Part shown: positions 34,061 through 44,499 of the stretch, piece after piece
How the letters are laid out: each line of letters starts with the position of its first letter
Position numbering within the stretch: the stretch's first letter is position 1
Assembly: GCA_950022655.1 (NCBI GenBank)
Contig: OX465579.1
Span: 177,949,263-178,013,262 of the forward strand
DNA: 64,000 nucleotides
Reading direction: 5' to 3'
Source of the DNA: Alentia gelatinosa
Lineage: Eukaryota; Annelida; Polychaeta; Phyllodocida; Polynoidae
Notes under the pieces: model-generated
What the model was told of the DNA's origin: nothing
Seen by the model: only the letters and a program-made list of their open reading frames with translations
Databases searched by the model: none
Translations under genes and position numbers: made by a program

Positions 34061-35860
34061 GTGTGTGAGAGGGGCGTGTGAGAGGGGCGTGTGAGAGGGG
34101 CGTGTGAGAGGGGCGTGTGAGAGGGGCGTGTGAGAGGGGCGTGTGAGAGGGGCGTGTGAGAGGGGTGTGTGAGAGGGGTGGTGAGAGGGGTGGGTGAGAG
34201 GGATGTGTGAGAGGGGTGTGTGAGAGGGGCGTGTGAGAGGGGCGTGTGAGAGGGGCGTGTGAGAGGGGCGTGTGAGAGGGGTGTGTGAGAGGGGTGTGTG
34301 AGAGGGGTGTGTGAGAGGGGCGTGTGAGAGGGGCGTGTGAGAGGGGCGTGTGAGAGGGGCGTGTGAGAGGGGCGTGTGAGAGGGGTGGTGAGAGGGGTGG
34401 TGAGAGGGGTGGGTGAGAGGGGTGTGTGAGAGGGGCGTGTGAGAGGGGCGTGTGAGAGGGGCGGGTGAGAGGGGCGTGTGAGAGGGGCGTGTGAGAGGGG
34501 CGTGTGAGAGGGGCGTGTGAGAGGGGCGTGTGAGAGGGGCGTGTGAGAGGGGCGTGTGAGAGGGGCGTGTGAGAGGGGCGTGTGAGAGGGGTGGTGAGAG
34601 GGGTGGTGAGAGGGGTGGGTGAGAGGGGTGGGTGAGAGGGGTGTGTGAGAGGGGCGTGTGAGAGGGGCGTGTGAGAGGGGCGTGTGAGAGGGGCGTGTGA
34701 GAGGGGCGTGTGAGAGGGGCGTGTGAGAGGGGCGTGTGAGAGGGGCGTGTGAGAGGGGCGTGTGAGAGGGGCGTGTGAGAGGGGCGTGTGAGAGGGGTGT
34801 GTGAGAGGGGTGTGTGAGAGGGGTGTGTGAGAAGGGTGTGTGAGAGGGGTGTGTGAGAGGGGCGTGTGAGAGGGGTGTGTGAGAGGGGTGTGTGAGAGGG
34901 GTGTGTGAGAGGGGTGTGTGAGAAGGGTGTGTGAGAGGGGTGTGTGAGAGGGGCGTGTGAGAGGGGCGTGTGAGAGGGGCGTGTGAGAGGGGTGTGAGAG
35001 AGGTGTGTGAGAGGGGTGTGTGAGAGGGGTGTGTGAGAGGGGTGTGTGAGAGGGGTGTGTGAGAGGGGCGTGTGAGAGGGGCGTGTGAGAGGGGTGTGTG
35101 AGAGGGGCGTGTGAGAGGGGCGTGTGAGAGGGGCGTGTGAGAGGGGCGTGTGAGAGGGGTGTGTGAGAGGGGTGTGTCAGAGGGGTGTGTCAGAGGGGTG
35201 TGTCAGAGGGGTGTGTCAGACGGGTGTGTAAGACGGGTGTGTAAGACGGGTGTGTGAGAGGGGTGTGTGAGAGGGGTGTGTGAGAGGGGTATAGGAGAGG
35301 GGTGTGGTGCGGGGTGTGTGAGAGGGGTGTGTGAGAGGGGTATAGGAGAGGGGTGTGTGAGAGGGGCGTGTGAGAGGGGCGTGTGAGAGGGGCGTGTGAG
35401 ACGGGTGCGGTGCCGGGTCCGGGACAGGGTGCGGCGTGCGGGGTGTGTGAGAGGGGTATGTCAGACGGGTGTGTGAGAGGGGTGTGTGAGAGGGGTGTGT
35501 GAGAGGGGCGTGTAAGACGGGTGTGTGAGATGGGTGTGTCAGACGGGTGTGTCAGACGGGTGTGTCAGACGGGTGTGTCAGATGGGTGTGTGAGACGGGT
35601 GTGTGAGAGGGGTGTGTGAGAGGGGTGTGTGAGAGGGGCGTGTAAGACGGGTGTGTGAGATGGGTGTGTGAGACGGGTGTGTGAGACGGGTGTGTGAGAC
35701 GGGTGTGTGAGACGGGTGTGTGAGACGGGTGTGTGAGACGGGTGTGTGAGACGGGTGTGTGAGACGGGTGTGTGAGACGGGTGTGTGAGACGGGTGTGTG
35801 AGACGGGTGTGTGAGACGGGTGTGTGAGACGGGTGTGTCAGACGGGTATGTCAGACGGGT
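34061..35860 (+). repeat. 13-bp minisatellite GTGTGAGAGGGGC, 1.8 kb
   Basis: About 135 copies with T/C variation at one base and later AGACGGGTGTGTG variants (35,210-35,860). Every copy has GTGTGAG on the plus strand. Short irregular inserts lie at about 35,400-35,450. Confidence 0.98.
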
Positions 35861-36239
35861 GCGGTGCCGGGCCCGGGACGGGGTGCGGCGTGCGGGGTGC
35901 GGCGTGCGGGGTGCGGCGTGCGGGGTGCGGGGTACAGGGGCCGGGCGGCGGGCGGCACGCAGCAGCAGACCCCGGCTCTGTACCCAGCCCCCGAGCCACC
36001 TTACAAGATTACAGATCCCCCGCCTCCCCGCCAGCCGGCGCCACGTGTCCCGGCCCGGCGCTCCGCGGAGCAGATCTATATCGGCGCTGGTCCGCGGCAG
36101 GTCGTCAGATAATAATTCATAACACGAGCCAGCACCGGCCCAAATGGCCCGGATGTCGGAGCTGGTGCCCCCGCCAATAAGTCACGGTCTACTGGAGAGG
36201 CCGGGTACCTGCCGCCACCATGAATATCTGCATGAGGCG
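35861..36239. other. CpG-rich block
   Basis: GCGTGCGGGGTGCG repeats, then mixed CpG-rich sequence to about 36,200 with several open frames and no clear exon limits. Possible CpG island. Confidence 0.5.
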
Positions 36240-36715
36240 TGTGTGTGAGGAGGGGGGAGGGGGGACGGGGGAGGGGGGAGAAGGGGGAGGGGGAGGTGGA
36301 GTGGGGAGGGGAGGGGGGAGGGAGGGGAGGGGGGGAGGGGGAGGAGAAGGAGGAGGAGGAGGAGGGGGAGAAGAAGGAGGAGGAGGAGGAGGAGGAGTGG
36401 GAGGAGAGGGAGGGGGGAGGGGGGAGAAGGGAGAGGGGGAGGAGGAGGAAGGGGAGGGGGAGGAGGAGGAGGAGGTGGAGGTGGAGGAGGAGGGGAAGGG
36501 GGGAGGAGGAGGGGGAGAAAGTGGGGGGGAGGAGGAGGGAGGAGGAGGAGGAGGAGGAGGGGAAGGAGGGGGAGGAGGAGGAGGAGGGGAAGGAGGGGGA
36601 GGAGGAGGGGGAGGAGGAGGGGGAGGAGGAGGAGGGAGGAGGAGGGGGAGGAGGGTGGTGGTGGTGGGGGGGGAGGAGTGGGGGGGTGGGTGGGGGGGGG
36701 GGGGTGGTGGGTGGT
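36240..36715 (+). repeat. GGA/GGGGGA purine tract, ~475 bp
   Basis: Almost only G and A on the plus strand (GGAGGA, GGGGGAGG units), ending in GGTGGTGGG. Poly-Glu/Gly frames are by-products. The tract has strong triplex and quadruplex potential. Confidence 0.97.
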
Positions 36716-36730
36716 GTAGGTGGTGGGCAG

Positions 36731-36900
36731 GCTGGTGTTGCTTCTTGCTGGTCCTGTGCGCTTATCTGGTCGTTATAGGGGTGTCTGCCGGTTACCAGCT
36801 ACCGTCTGGAGCCGGTCACCAAAATAACCAGCGGCGGTCTAGTGTCAACAAGCGCCACCCACTACCAGACGGCCAGAATAGGTACTACTACCAGAGCTAA
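36731..36900 (+). CDS. Candidate coding segment with membrane-like stretch
   Basis: An open frame of 55 codons ends in TAA. A hydrophobic stretch (WCCFLLVLCAYLVVIGVSAG) is followed by a polar tail (NQRRSSVNKRHPLPDGQ ... YYYQS). The same DNA before 36,776 can be read as a pyrimidine tract plus acceptor (GGTCGTTATAG|), so the hydrophobic part may be intron. The polar tail's DNA is the first unit of a degenerate tandem repeat that continues to about 37,190. The product is not recognised. Confidence 0.22.
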
Positions 36901-37700
36901 AACTCCCCGCTCCCTCCAGGCATAATAATACCACCCAGTGTCAACAAGCGACACCAACTACCCCACGGACAAAATAGGCACTACTATCATAGTTAAAACT
37001 CCCCACTACCACCCAGTGAGAACAAGTGATACCAACTATCACACGGCCACAACGTGAACTACTACCATAGTTAAAAGTCCCCTCTCCCTCCAGCCATCAT
37101 AATACCACCAAGTATCAACAGGTTACACCAACTACCACACAGAAAAAAACAGGCACTACCATCATAGTTAAAACTCCCCACTGCCTCTACACTGGCAGTC
37201 AGAGCTACACTACATTAGCTCTAGTTGGGTTAAATACCATCTAGACCCACTACCTGTATGTATATTTTACCCTCCCAGCACATATTTCATATGACCTGCA
37301 CCTATGCTTGGAGAGTGAGATATCTCTCATTCTCGAAACCATTTCTACATATTCTTATTTCCTTTAGTGTGTATTTTGAATAACATAATCATAAAGTTAG
37401 ACTTTATTATCAATTTGGTGAGCTGTGAATGTTTCACAAGATGTTCCCACTGCCTTTAGCCATCACAAACTCCAGCTTTATCACAACATTCAGGTACCAC
37501 CCACTGTCAACATGCTACACAGCCCCCAACTACCACATAAGACACTGCTAACCACCATCAGCTGCCAGTACTGATACCATAGTTATAATTGTAACTAGAT
37601 ATCCCAACTGCCTCCAGCCATCACAGCCTGCAGGTACCATCCACTGCCAACAGGCTGCATGGCCAGCCACAACCACACTGACAACAGGCACTGCTACCAC
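36815..37700 (+). repeat. Degenerate ~75-100-bp repeat
   Basis: Units CCAGTGTCAACAAGCGACAC, CAACTACC.CACGG, AATAGGCACTACTA, CATAGTTAAAACTCCCCACT at about 36,840-37,190. Further diverged copies lie near 37,495 and 37,635, separated by unique AT-rich sequence (37,230-37,440). Confidence 0.75.
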
Positions 37701-37837
37701 AGCTACCTCCTCCCTAGATATGACCCTGTCTCTAGCCATCGCAATATGTAGATCCTCATCCAACTACACCCTGCCAAATGGCCAAAGCCACCAAGGCTTG
37801 CTTGTGCCTGCTTCTATTGCCCAGTCACCACCACGAA

Positions 37838-38098
37838 CTAAAGAAGAAACCAAAAAGTTTTGGTCAAGGTCGTCGTTCTCCACGAGTCTAATGCGGAGTG
37901 ATGTGAACGAGGTGAACGAGTGAATATCATTTGACCAAAACGAGTTGCTTTCTCTATTTGTAACACCCGTGTACACACTAAAAGAATGGATGTTGCACTG
38001 AATATAGACCATGGAGAATGGACTGCAATGCTCGTAGGGGTATGGAGAACGAGTTCCCAATGTTAAGCCTATGGTTCAAAAATATCAGGGTCGAGATA
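37838..38098 (+). mobile_element. Composite foldback element, copy 2
   Basis: Same module order as copy 1: AAAGTTTTGGTCAAGGTCGTC ... TTTGACCAAAACGAGTTGCT, then ATTTGTAACACCCGTG ... CAGGGTCGAGATAAT. The terminal repeats are more diverged than in copy 1. Confidence 0.85.
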
Positions 38099-38099
38099 A

Positions 38100-38560
38100 T
38101 AACAGCTGCCGTTATTGCCCAAACCACCAATGCTTGCTACCCTCTGCCAATATGCCCAAGCCACCACTACCCCAGCCACTACTGCTTCAAGCCCACTCTA
38201 CTTCACTATTGTGGCCAACAGTACAACTGACAACTACTCCCATCCCACATTGGTAGCCACAACTACAAGCAATACCTCCTGGCCACTGCCACCCAACACA
38301 GAAACCCATCATTTCTACTGCGACCATCAACCACATCACTACTGCCACCCATTATTACCATCAACAGGCTAAATCTAGCCACCAATGCCACCACCAATAC
38401 TGCTCACTACTAAACAGTGTATCCCCTATTCCTATATACCTATGGCTGTACACTCTATGCTTACACCATGCTCTGGGGGGTGGAGTAACTATCTGATACT
38501 ACCCAAGGTTGGTATACTACCCAAGGTTGCCGTATACTACCCAAGGTTGACATTTAGACC
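38100..38560. other. CCAC-rich degenerate DNA with CTACCCAAGGTTG triplet
   Basis: Low-complexity CCA/ACC sequence to about 38,400, then three near-copies of ATACTACCCAAGGTTG (38,494-38,552). No gene. Confidence 0.6.
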
Positions 38561-38619
38561 AATCAGATTGTCTCTTATTAAACCACATTTGAAGGTATAT
38601 AGGAATAGGGAAACCAAGT

Positions 38620-38740
38620 ACCAGTGAAAGGAAGTCAAAATTACTCGGTAAGGCTTGGAAAAATTACTGCCCGCGGCCAGGGCCTTGGGCAGTAATTTTT
38701 CCAAGCCTTACCTCGTAACTTTGACTTCCTTTCACCGGAA
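38620..38740. mobile_element. Large hairpin, 52-bp arms
   Basis: Left arm CCAGTGAAAGGAAGTCAAAA ... AAAAATTACTGCCC pairs with the right arm GGGCAGTAATTTTTCCAAGC ... TTCCTTTCACCGG, with only about four mismatches and a loop of about 14 nt. Probably a foldback-type mobile element or its remnant. Confidence 0.9.
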
Positions 38741-38944
38741 CATAGTTTCCCTCTACTATAGTTAACATTTACTACCAACCATAGAGATAGATTGGTCTCC
38801 ACCTCTGTCTCCACTCTGTTCTGACTAAGAGGTTGATCTGGTTAAATCCCACACGGTGTCTGCGGTGTGCCCCTCCAACCAAATATTTCTGTTCTATGTA
38901 TACTCTAAAAGCAAACCTATTTAATAGGAAATAATCATAGCTGA

Positions 38945-39307
38945 CAAATTGAGGACTGTTCTCTCCCTTTTAATGTTTCCAGAACCACTAAGTTACAGTG
39001 TTTTCAATATAGAGTAATTAATCGTACCATCACTTGTAATAGATATCTCGCCAGGCGAAAGATTGTTCAGTCAGCGGAGTGCAATTACTGCCTAAAAGAG
39101 GATACTATGCTTCATTTTCTGATAGAATGGCCAACAGTGAGAGAATTTTGGATGTATCTACGGACATTTATTGCTGCATGTTTGGGAAAGGATATCTTGT
39201 CTGTGAGGGAAAAAAAATTTGGTAGATATGGAACTCTGGTGAAAAAGGATAACAGACTTGTTCACAAATTGATGAAGAACCCAAACTTTCTGTTCATTAT
39301 ATTTTGA
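38945..39307 (+). mobile_element. LINE remnant: zinc-knuckle (zf-RVT) region
   Basis: This open frame of 120 codons, from after TGA 38,942-38,944 to TGA 39,305-39,307, reads like the C-terminal region that follows reverse transcriptase in non-LTR retrotransposons. It contains TTKLQCFQYRVINRTI, then CNYC, KEDTMLHFLIEW and a Trp in VREFW. The family pattern is hydrophobic R-x-L/I, then CxxC, then H-x4-C. Here the last knuckle cysteine position is Trp (LHFLIEW). No reverse transcriptase domain lies upstream, so the copy is 5'-truncated. It still has no frameshift in this stretch. Confidence 0.82.
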
Positions 39308-39404
39308 AATAAATACACCGGGAAGAAAATAAGAAAACGGAAAATTGGCTTCGAGGTTATGAGATAACACACTCTCCAAGCAGTACAAAAGATCTGGCAT
39401 GAGA

Positions 39405-39530
39405 GTGACAGACACGCCCCTGTAGTGGGTCAGGGCGGCAAGGATTTAACCCGACCAGAGCTAACGTCGTGAGGCTCTGGCGGCCAGTGTACCACTGAGA
39501 CTCAGTGCAGGCCAAATGGTGTGACGCCAC
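39405..39530 (-). mobile_element. tRNA-derived SINE fragment, minus strand
   Basis: On the minus strand a box-A-like TCTCAGTGGTACACTGGCC (complement of about 39,482-39,500) is followed about 35 bp later by a box-B-like GGGTTAAATCC (complement of 39,442-39,452). Spacing and order fit an RNA polymerase III promoter from a tRNA. A clean tRNA fold and 3' end are missing, so SINE rather than gene. Confidence 0.65.
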
Positions 39531-40215
39531 TCGGGTGGACTTAGACCCCGAGTTACAGGCGCCTGACGCCTACTACAGGCCGCGCAGCCATATTGAGGCT
39601 GGAGACTTATTTCTGGAGACTTATTATACAAAGTTTCTCATAACTCAGGCTCTAAACGAGATACAAATTTCCAAAGGGTAGCATATCGAACCTTAGATTA
39701 TGGGGTTTATTGTCATGAACATATTGAATTTATTTAGACAGTTTATCCTTTTTCATTGTTTATGTATTTTCTCATTTAAATCATGTTAAAAGTTATGGGT
39801 GAAGATTCCATGTGGAGGCAAAATCTAGACCCAGTTAAATTGATTAGGGAATTATTCTACAATCATTTGATACCTTAGATTTTGTTGTATTCATAGCAGA
39901 AGTCAAAATGGACTGTTTTGTTATGAAAATAGAAAAGCACCCCAAAAATACATTTTGGTGATATCTGCTATATATCAAAGCACTGTCACAGTAGGCGGAA
40001 AATGGGGAAAAAGGGCTACGTTGAAAATGCAATATATTATAATTTCAGAGAATGTCTTTCCTTTAACTATTATTCAAAAACAAATGCTAACTTAAACTAA
40101 TTGGATATGCAGCAGAAGTCAATCTATGATATCTTTTAAGGAAAACACTATTTGAATCCCGATCCCACCATAGTCTATAATATGCCTTCGTGGCCTATAG
40201 TAACAGCGAGGTGGG
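39531..40215. other. AT-rich spacer, no gene seen
   Basis: Unique AT-rich sequence. No supported feature. Confidence 0.55.
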
Positions 40216-40254
40216 ACCCCCCCCCCCCCTCCTCCCCCCCCCCCGCCCGCCCAG

Positions 40255-40341
40255 CGCCACCAGGGACCTCCTGGTGCTACCATGGAGCAGGCACAGGCCG
40301 TCCTCCAGTGTCTGAATGCGCACCTTGAACATTGTCATTGA
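40255..40341 (+). CDS. Candidate terminal exon or small ORF
   Basis: Follows a long C/T tract ending CCGCCCGCCCAG|. The frame is open and ends at TGA 40,339-40,341: RHQGPPGATMEQAQAVLQCL then NAHLEHCH. An ATG at 40,282 sits in an excellent context (GCTACCATGG), which would give a 19-residue protein. No partner exon or family is recognised. Composition differs from the AT-rich left flank. Confidence 0.27.
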   Translation, partial: RHQGPPGATMEQAQAVLQCLNAHLEHCH

Positions 40342-40512
40342 GAAGTGTGACGAATGAGTGTGTGAGAGTGTGAGTGTGTTTGTGTGTGTGTGTGTGCGAT
40401 AGCCTTAATATCACCCAAAAAAACTGGCGCCATCCTATGGTCCCTCTGGCTTAAAACACACCAATATCATAACACAACTAGGTTACAGTAATCTGAGTTG
40501 ATGTTGTTTTAA

Positions 40513-40797
40513 GCCCGGCGTCCACATACTGCGATAGAAATTTAGACCTACCGATATGGCACCAATACAAAAAGCAAATATCTGACAGACATATCGGGAA
40601 GGTGCAAAATCGTAGATATATGTCTAGAAATGCCAATCCACCACGCATTGTATGGGGTTTTTATCGGTGTCTAATCGCAGAAACGTTGTCAACTGCCCTG
40701 ATATTAGGTGACCTTCCAACGCAATTTTGATTCTTTTTATCAGGAGGTGCATCGTAGACCAAATCAGAGCCATATCGTTGTAGGTGGACGCCGCGCC
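40513..40797 (+). mobile_element. 285-bp MITE, copy 1 (TTA/TAA flanks)
   Basis: Ends GCCCGGCGTCCACATACTGC+GATA and the inverted TATCGTTGTAGGTGGACGCC+GCGCC. TAA precedes and TTA follows. Nearly the whole element is found inverted at 49,914-50,186. It has no coding capacity. GG-starting ends and a 3-bp TWA target fit PIF/Harbinger-type MITEs. Confidence 0.9.
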
Positions 40798-40942
40798 TTA
40801 TAGGTAGGTGTGGATGTAACACATAGGGAAGGAGGTGACAGCGGTGACCACGTTTAACACTGTGATGAAAGTGATGATGACTGCGGGTGTGAGGATGGGT
40901 TGTGATGGGGGAGTGGGGATGAGAGTAGGCAAGGTGGTAACT

Positions 40943-41190
40943 GTTAACACTAGCTCGATGGCTAACGGTGTTCGCCTCAAGTATCGGAGATCAAGGGTTC
41001 AAACCCTAGTCGGGTCATACCAAAGACTTACACTAAAATGGTACCCACTGCCCATTTGGCTTAACACCCGCCATTAGAATGAGGAGTAGGGGGCTAGGGC
41101 CTGAGTGGAAGAACGGCTGTATAGCCGAATTCAGTGATCATGTACACACAATATTCCCTGAATAAAAATTGCTAGAAAAATATAAGAATA
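40943..41190 (+). mobile_element. tRNA-derived SINE
   Basis: Box A TAGCTCGATGGCTAACGG (40,951-40,968) and a perfect box B GGTTCAAACC (40,996-41,005) begin a tRNA-like head. A conserved-looking body follows (AAATGGTACCCACTGCCCAT, TAGGGCCTGAGTGGAAGAAC), and an AT-rich tail (about 41,150-41,190). This is the structure of a SINE, transcribed by RNA polymerase III and mobilised by a partner LINE. The head is too degenerate for a working tRNA. Confidence 0.9.
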
Positions 41191-41194
41191 ACAC

Positions 41195-42420
41195 AGTATG
41201 TGGGGTGTGCGTAGTGGGCGGACTATAAAGACGTCACACCGGTGATGAGACTGGTTGGGGTTATTGGTGACAGTTATAGCTATAGATAGCGCAATGGGAC
41301 TGTGTGGGTGTGTACAGGTTGAGCGGCCTGACTAGACCCTGGCCCCGTGGCGCCCACTCCACGCTCTACACCTTACAGGGTGGGCGTATTGGTGACAGTT
41401 AACATGGAGATAACGCAATGGGACTGTGTGGGTGTGTGCAGGTTGTGTGCCGTGACTAAACCCTGGCCCCGTGGCTTCACGCTCGACACCTTACAGGGTG
41501 GGCGAAGTGGTGACAGTTAACATGGAGATGATACACTACGGACTGTGTGACTGTGTGACTGTGTGGGTGTGTGACTGTGTGACTGTGTGACTGTGTGGGT
41601 GGGTGGGTGTGTTGGGGTCATGCAGTGTGTCTGGACTGTGGCCCCGGTGACATACACCGCCTGCTTCATAGTCTACACATTTCTGCGTGGGTGACAGATA
41701 CCATGCGAATGTGTGGGCGTGCATGTTCTATACACCAGCGCCCAGTGACATACACCATCCGCTCCACACTGTGTGGGTGTGTGACTTTGTGGGTATGTGG
41801 TGGAGTGCGATGTGAGCGGACCCTGGCCCCGTTACATGCACCGCCCCCTCCACGCTCTACACCTTACTGTGGGGGTATGGTGGTGACAGATAACGCTATG
41901 TGTGGGTGTGTGCGGGTTACTATGTGGGTGTACAGTTTTTTTTTGTTTTATTAGTTTTCCCATCCATTTTGAGGACGTAAGTGTAACCTTCCTCTCCACG
42001 CTCTACACCTTACTGTGTGGTATAGTGGTGACAGTTGTGTGGGTGTGTGCGGGTTGGGTGGTGTGATGTGTGGGTGTGTGCGTGATGGTGCGGTGTGACC
42101 GGACCCTGGCCCCGCCACATCCACCTCCCTCTCCACGCTCTACACCTTACTGTGTGGGTCTAGTGGTGACAGTTGTGTGGGTGTGTGCGGGTTGGGTGGT
42201 GTGATGTGTGGGTGTGTGCGTGATGGTGCGGTGTGACCGGACCCTGGCCCCGCCACATCCACCTCCCTCTCCACACTCTACACCTTACTGTGTGGTATAG
42301 TGGTGACAGTTGTGTGGGTGTGTGCGGGTTGGGTGGTGTGACGTGTGGGTGTGTGCGTGATGGTGCGGTGTGACTGGACCCTGGCCCCGCCACATCCACC
42401 TCCCTCTCCACGTTCCCACA
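41195..42420 (-). repeat. ~137-bp tandem repeat, about 9 copies
   Basis: The last units (starting near 42,001, 42,138 and 42,276) are 137-138 bp apart; earlier ones are diverged. Units contain CTCTACACCTTACTGTGTGG, TAGTGGTGACAGTT and ACCCTGGCCCCGCCACATCC+ACCTCC. On the minus strand each unit carries GGAGAGGGAG|GTGGAT, which is the end and donor of the candidate exon at 42,400-42,518. Confidence 0.93.
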
Positions 42421-42518
42421 ACACGTGCCGCCCGCGCATGCCTCCCCCGGTCACCCTGGAGAGGAGGCGCCTGTAAGTAGTACAGGACAAAGTGAGCCTG
42501 CTCCAGGCGCGCCCCGCC
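42400..42518 (-). CDS. Candidate exon next to the 137-bp array
   Basis: Minus strand: acceptor TTTATATTCCTCCAG|, donor GGGAG|GTGGAT. One frame reads GGARLEQAHFVLYYLQAPPL and continues open to the donor (39 codons plus 2). A second frame (RAWSRLTLSCTTYRRLLSRV) is also open and would be in phase with an upstream segment ending in a perfect donor, GGTAG|GTGAGT (near 42,617). An internal acceptor (TGTACTACTTACAG|, exon start 42,470) is an alternative. The protein is not recognised and the frame is unresolved. Confidence 0.33.
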
Positions 42519-42743
42519 CTGGAGGAATATAAACGGGGTGCGTGGAGGCTCCACCACCAGGAGGAGAGAGGCACAGAACCCCGTCAGAGAAACCCACACA
42601 CCTCTACCCACTCACCTACCACGTCCTAATACCCGCGATACGCCAGTGAGCAGGAGACGGGGCCCGCATATACACAGGTGCACCGCCCCCTCCCTCCCCC
42701 GCCCGTCCCCCGGCCGCCCGGTCGATGCTGCCGCCTGACACAG

Positions 42744-42827
42744 AGGGGCAGACCGAGCCGTGCCCGTGGCGGCCCTACACCATGGAGGAGGTGGTGGTGG
42801 TGCAGGAGGCGGCCATGGAGGGGCCGG
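42744..42827 (+). CDS. Candidate exon, opposite strand
   Basis: Plus strand: C-rich tract and CTGACACAG|, then an open frame GQTEPCPWRPYTMEEVVVVQ ending EAAMEGPG at CCGG|GTGGTG. A GGTGGT array follows at once. The exon is GC-rich and part of it is a GTG repeat in translation. Its closeness to the minus-strand candidate at 42.4 kb makes one of them doubtful. Confidence 0.18.
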
Positions 42828-42975
42828 GTGGTGGTGGGTGGGTGGTGGTGGGTGGTGGCGGTGCCGGGTGGTGGTGGGTGGTGGTGGGTGGTGGTGGTGG
42901 CATGGTTGGGCTTTGGTGGCAGTGACGATGGCGACCAGAATGGAGCAGAGGAGGAGGAGGAGGAGTGGTGATGGG
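42828..42975. repeat. GGT/GTGGTGGGTGG repeat
   Basis: Short GGTGGTGGGT units, then GAGGAG. Gly/Trp/Val and His/Pro/Thr frames are by-products. Confidence 0.9.
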
Positions 42976-43589
42976 ATGGTGGGTGTGTGTGTGTGGGGGG
43001 GTTAGCAGCAGGAGGCTGTGGGAAGCAGGGGCAGGGCCAGCACCATGGAGTAGGGCCAGGAGGAGGCGTGGCGGGACGGGGAGCGGGGCAGGCACACGGT
43101 GGAGGCGGGCGGCGGGCGGCGGGGGTCAGGCGGCCATGGACCACCGAGCCCCGTGATCAATACCCGGGAGAACCACGGGCCCGGTGTGTGTACGTGTTGA
43201 GTGGCGGGATCCGGAATGTTTGGTTGGGAATAGAGCTATTATTGTCCTATAATCAAGTCTGCCTACATGTATAACTCTGTACGGTCTATATACAGTAATT
43301 CGGGCAAATCTGACTGTTGATATACCCCATATGCCACGATACTTTGAGTGTTTACGTTTCACCGTTTTTAGCCTTTAATGGTGATATAAAGTAGACATTT
43401 CTTCTTGGATAAAGTTATAAGAATTCATAAAGATAATTGTTAAATAGATACCCCTAGTATTTCTTACCCATAGACTTTACATTTGGAACTCGTATCCAAC
43501 GCCCATTAAATATTTAGGAACAATATCCATTGGTGAATTATGTCACAACTGCTAGCCCAAGAGTCAATGTGAAGGGTGGGATAGATTCA
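42976..43589. other. CpG-rich sequence, then AT-rich spacer
   Basis: GC-rich to about 43,160 with no defined exon, then unique AT-rich sequence with no supported feature. Confidence 0.5.
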
Positions 43590-43931
43590 GAAAACTATTC
43601 AAGTTTAGAGTCAGAGCTTGATCCAGTTACGTTTGAATCGCTATGTAATTCACGCAGCTTCGCCTTGTGAATTATTACACGATTCAAGCTCGATGGGATA
43701 CTCGATAAGTTTCCTCAATCAAAAAAAGAAAGAAAAATTACGGAGCCAACAAAATGAGTGACATAAATAAGCTCAAACTCAAACGAGTGGCGTCTAGATT
43801 TTATCCTACCCTGTTTCTATATTTTTTCAATATCAGAAAGTAGTGGCATAAACAACACTTTATGTCACACCCGTGAAATAAACAAATCGCATGTTAGACC
43901 TATGGCGTTTTTTATTAGGGGTAGGATAAAA
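43590..43931 (+). mobile_element. Composite foldback element, variant copy 3
   Basis: The left module contains AGTTTAGAGTCAGAG ... GCAGCTTCGCCTTGTGAATT ... TCGATGGGATAC. The right module (43,799-43,931) has inverted ends TTTATCCTACCCTG and AGGGGTAGGATAAA. A variant of the same two-module element as at 4.4 kb. Confidence 0.8.
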
Positions 43932-43964
43932 TATATATATGCATACACAAAGGTTTCCTCTATT

Positions 43965-43967
<3 letters not shown>

Positions 43968-44030
<63 letters not shown>
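43968..44030. repeat. (TA)n microsatellite
   Basis: About 60 bp of pure TA. Confidence 0.98.
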
Positions 44031-44034
<4 letters not shown>

Positions 44035-44099
44035 ACACACACATATACATATGCTTACAGGTATATACATGTATATATGCATGTACACACATAGTACAG

Positions 44100-44450
44100 A
44101 TATAGTCCATGGACACCCTACAGACCCCCCTCCGTGAACACGTGCCCAGACACACCTCTCTGTACGTGTGACCTCCCCTCCCCCTCCCCCTCCCCCTCCC
44201 ACCCACCCATCATTCCCCCTCCCCCTCCCCCAGCCCCGCGCCGTGCATGCCGGGCCGCGCTGTCAGTGCGCGTTCTAGAGGGGGACGCGGTGATGGGACG
44301 CAGGCGGAACGCGGGGCACGTGACGGGGGGTGGGTGGTGAGGGGGGGGGGTGAGGGGGCGCGTGAGGGGTGCGTTTAGCCGCGTCGTGCTGCCATAAACC
44401 ACGCACCGGATAGAGGGGTGAGTAGAGCGAGTAATAGAGTGGTACACGGA
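44100..44450. other. GC-rich spacer
   Basis: CTCCCC repeats (44,172-44,232) and CpG-rich sequence with short G runs. No exon supported. Confidence 0.5.
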
Positions 44451-44499
44451 GCAGCTCACCGTGTGGTCCAGAGCAGCCCGCCGAGCAGCTCAGAGAGCT

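Noticed and set aside
36220..36900. 226-codon Gly/Glu-rich protein
   Set aside because: The first two thirds are the purine tract in translation; only the last part was kept as a weak candidate.
40943..41020. Functional tRNA gene
   Set aside because: Boxes A and B are good, but the arms do not pair well and a SINE body and AT-rich tail follow.
42528..42540. TATA box (AATATAAACGG)
   Set aside because: It lies in the pyrimidine tract/acceptor of a minus-strand candidate exon and no start site can be tied to it.
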